Shown here piece by piece: positions 62,911 through 64,000 of a stretch of DNA of 64,000 nt. Position 1 is the stretch's first letter; every line of letters starts with the position of its first letter. Source of the DNA: Acidobacteriaceae bacterium (GTDB taxonomy: Bacteria > Acidobacteriota > Terriglobia > Terriglobales > Acidobacteriaceae); the NCBI GenBank assembly GCA_025462735.1, contig JAOAPC010000010.1, forward strand, positions 213,638 to 277,637. The letters run 5' to 3'. The notes beneath the pieces are model-generated. The model worked only from the letters and a program-made list of their open reading frames with translations, was not told the origin of the DNA and did not search any database. A program made the translations under genes and the position numbers.

Positions 62911-63494
62911 TCAGCGAACACCAGCAGCAGTCGAAGCGGGCTCGACACGAACAGTGCCCATCATGCCGCCATCGACGCGCTGCATTATGTGGCAATGGAA
63001 TGGAAGGGTACCTACAATTCGCGGGTCTCGACAATCCATGCGTAAAATCACACTAGGATACTGTCGGAAGCCGTCCCACGCGGGCAAATCAATTGTGTCG
63101 CGCAGCGCGGGTTCTTCCCACCGCATGGTTCGCCCGCCGACTACAATGAAGTGCGCTTACCGACATAGCAATAACGCATGTGACCATTGGCGTCGAGTGA
63201 ATTTCGTACATTCAGTGTAATCTTCAGTACGCCATGCTCGCTTCTTACATCCGGCGGTTCAATAGCGGCACTGCCTTGTGGAGGCCACGTACAGGCCTGC
63301 TGGGCCAGAACTCGCGTCCGCGTTTTGGCGATCGCTCCGAAGCAGCCCAAGGTCAGACAGACTGTAGCATTTAGTAAGAAGCCGCAAAGCAGCAGTCTTA
63401 CAACTGGCCTATAAACCTTATAATCGGCACTTAGGCCCTGGCACCACAACAACAAATGTCGTTCGGCAAATTGATAACAGACATTCGCAACCAT
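62911..63494 (-). pseudogene. Decayed multicopper oxidase (N- and C-terminal remnants)
   Basis: The upstream part (63141-63494) carries a hydrophobic leader and WPPQGSAAIEPPDVRSEHGVLKITLNVRNSLDANGHMRYCYVG, resembling the start of a bacterial multicopper oxidase, and then stops. In another frame (about 62911-63155) the sequence resumes with HFIVVGGRTMRWEE, LRDTIDLPAWDGF and LPFHCHIMQRVDGGMMGTVRVEP, the copper-binding C-terminus of the same family (HCH). The roughly 300-450 residues that should lie between are missing. An internal deletion with a frame change is the simplest explanation. It is very unlikely to encode an active oxidase. Confidence 0.72.
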
Positions 63495-63701
63495 CGCCTA
63501 AGAGTAAGGCCGATAACATACCTCGATAGGACAGGTAACAAAATGTAAGAAAGCCAGACGGGAGCCTGGCCTCGAGTATCCCAAAACCTTGCTGGCTTTA
63601 TATTGAGCCAGATCGCGGGCAAGACCTCCGCACGTTCAGAGCGTCGCATTTTTACAATACCGGCCGTCGGGCGGTGCGCCTTACGGGCGGTGATACGACT
63701 A

Positions 63702-64000
63702 TCATTGGGTAAGTACAACATCAACCCAATAGTTCGAGGAGTTGAATCCATTGCTGGGAAATGCACTGCTGGAACCGTAAGCAAAGACTCCATTCGCTCC
63801 GCTCACTCCGTCCTGTAGTGCATGCAGTGGTGGGTTGTTGAGCCCTGAATTGAGGAAGAAGTTTTGGTCGATGGAGTAATGGCCCACGGTAGTGTGGTAT
63901 GAAGCCACATACACGGTGTTTGCAGTGATCGTCACCGGGGTGGTAAAGTCCGCCTGCTGCCAACCCGACACGGTTTCGTTTGTGAACGTGGCTGATGCCA
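63702..64000 (-). CDS. DUF4082-domain protein, C-terminal part (cut by window edge)
   Basis: A frame open through the right edge; only the last 99 residues are seen. ATFTNETVSGWQQADFTTPVTITANTVYVASYHTTVGHYSIDQNFFL and SSNYWVDVVL match the DUF4082 beta-sandwich found in large secreted carbohydrate-related proteins, often with Ig-like or hydrolase domains. The N-terminal part lies outside the window. It stands upstream of the multicopper oxidase remnant and copper-radical oxidase on the same strand, so it may be part of the same surface locus. Confidence 0.82.
   Translation of the reverse strand, partial: ASATFTNETVSGWQQADFTTPVTITANTVYVASYHTTVGHYSIDQNFFLNSGLNNPPLHALQDGVSGANGVFAYGSSSAFPSNGFNSSNYWVDVVLTQ

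Overview
The window looks like a chromosomal segment of an Acidobacteriota bacterium, probably class Terriglobia and related to Ca. Koribacter. This is inferred from protein content, not from a 16S gene. It carries two very large Oar-like TonB-dependent receptors with N-terminal carboxypeptidase-regulatory-like domains, choice-of-anchor D proteins, an acidobacterial 'GPRTAKGK' family protein, exosortase/PEP-CTERM genes and many short palindromic repeats. Base composition is moderately GC-rich throughout. No rRNA, tRNA or CRISPR array was seen.

Left half (about 1-34 kb) is mostly core housekeeping. It holds a truncated secreted protein and an OmpA/Pal lipoprotein (-), uvrC (+) carrying an in-frame insertion built from palindromic repeats, an unknown gene and a BadF-type sugar kinase (-), an MFS transporter (+), and an NtrY/NtrC-like two-component pair (+) whose regulator has lost the sigma-54 GAFTGA loop. 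Next come phoH-ybeY-corC-era (-), rpsT (+), a urate-oxidase-N-like membrane protein (+), TonB receptor 1 (-) and an SH3 lipoprotein. Nitrogen and amino-acid genes follow: ilvA and gltB-gltD (-), divergent from lysC-hom (+). A terminated, structured RNA-like unit lies between gltB and lysC. Finally glk and zwf overlap by 4 nt (-) and feed glucose into the pentose phosphate pathway.

Middle accessory block (about 36.3-40.7 kb). A ribbon-helix-helix repressor candidate of 56-58 aa is divergent from a tight operon. The operon encodes an annealase-like protein, a DUF669-like protein, a PD-(D/E)XK nuclease with Cas4/AddB-type cysteines, an unknown helical protein and an HNH endonuclease. The shared intergenic region has two compact back-to-back sigma-70-like promoters and an inverted/direct repeat operator candidate. 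It resembles a phage-type recombination module under its own repressor, without integrase or structural genes. This is the most likely novel system in the window.

Right part (about 40.7-64 kb) concerns surface and carbohydrate functions. TonB receptor 2 (-) is divergent from a four-gene sugar cluster (+): PIG-L deacetylase, DegT aminotransferase, DUF4380 protein and a GH-A-like glycosidase. After a small membrane protein and a choice-of-anchor D lipoprotein comes a minus-strand exosortase locus. In transcription order it reads DUF4082 protein (cut by the window edge), a decayed multicopper oxidase, a 1669-aa repeat protein ending in a galactose-oxidase-type copper-radical oxidase, a FemAB-like transferase, a polysaccharide deacetylase, an exosortase, a PEP-CTERM substrate and a TPR lipoprotein. 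Together these suggest an exopolysaccharide/protein-sorting locus.
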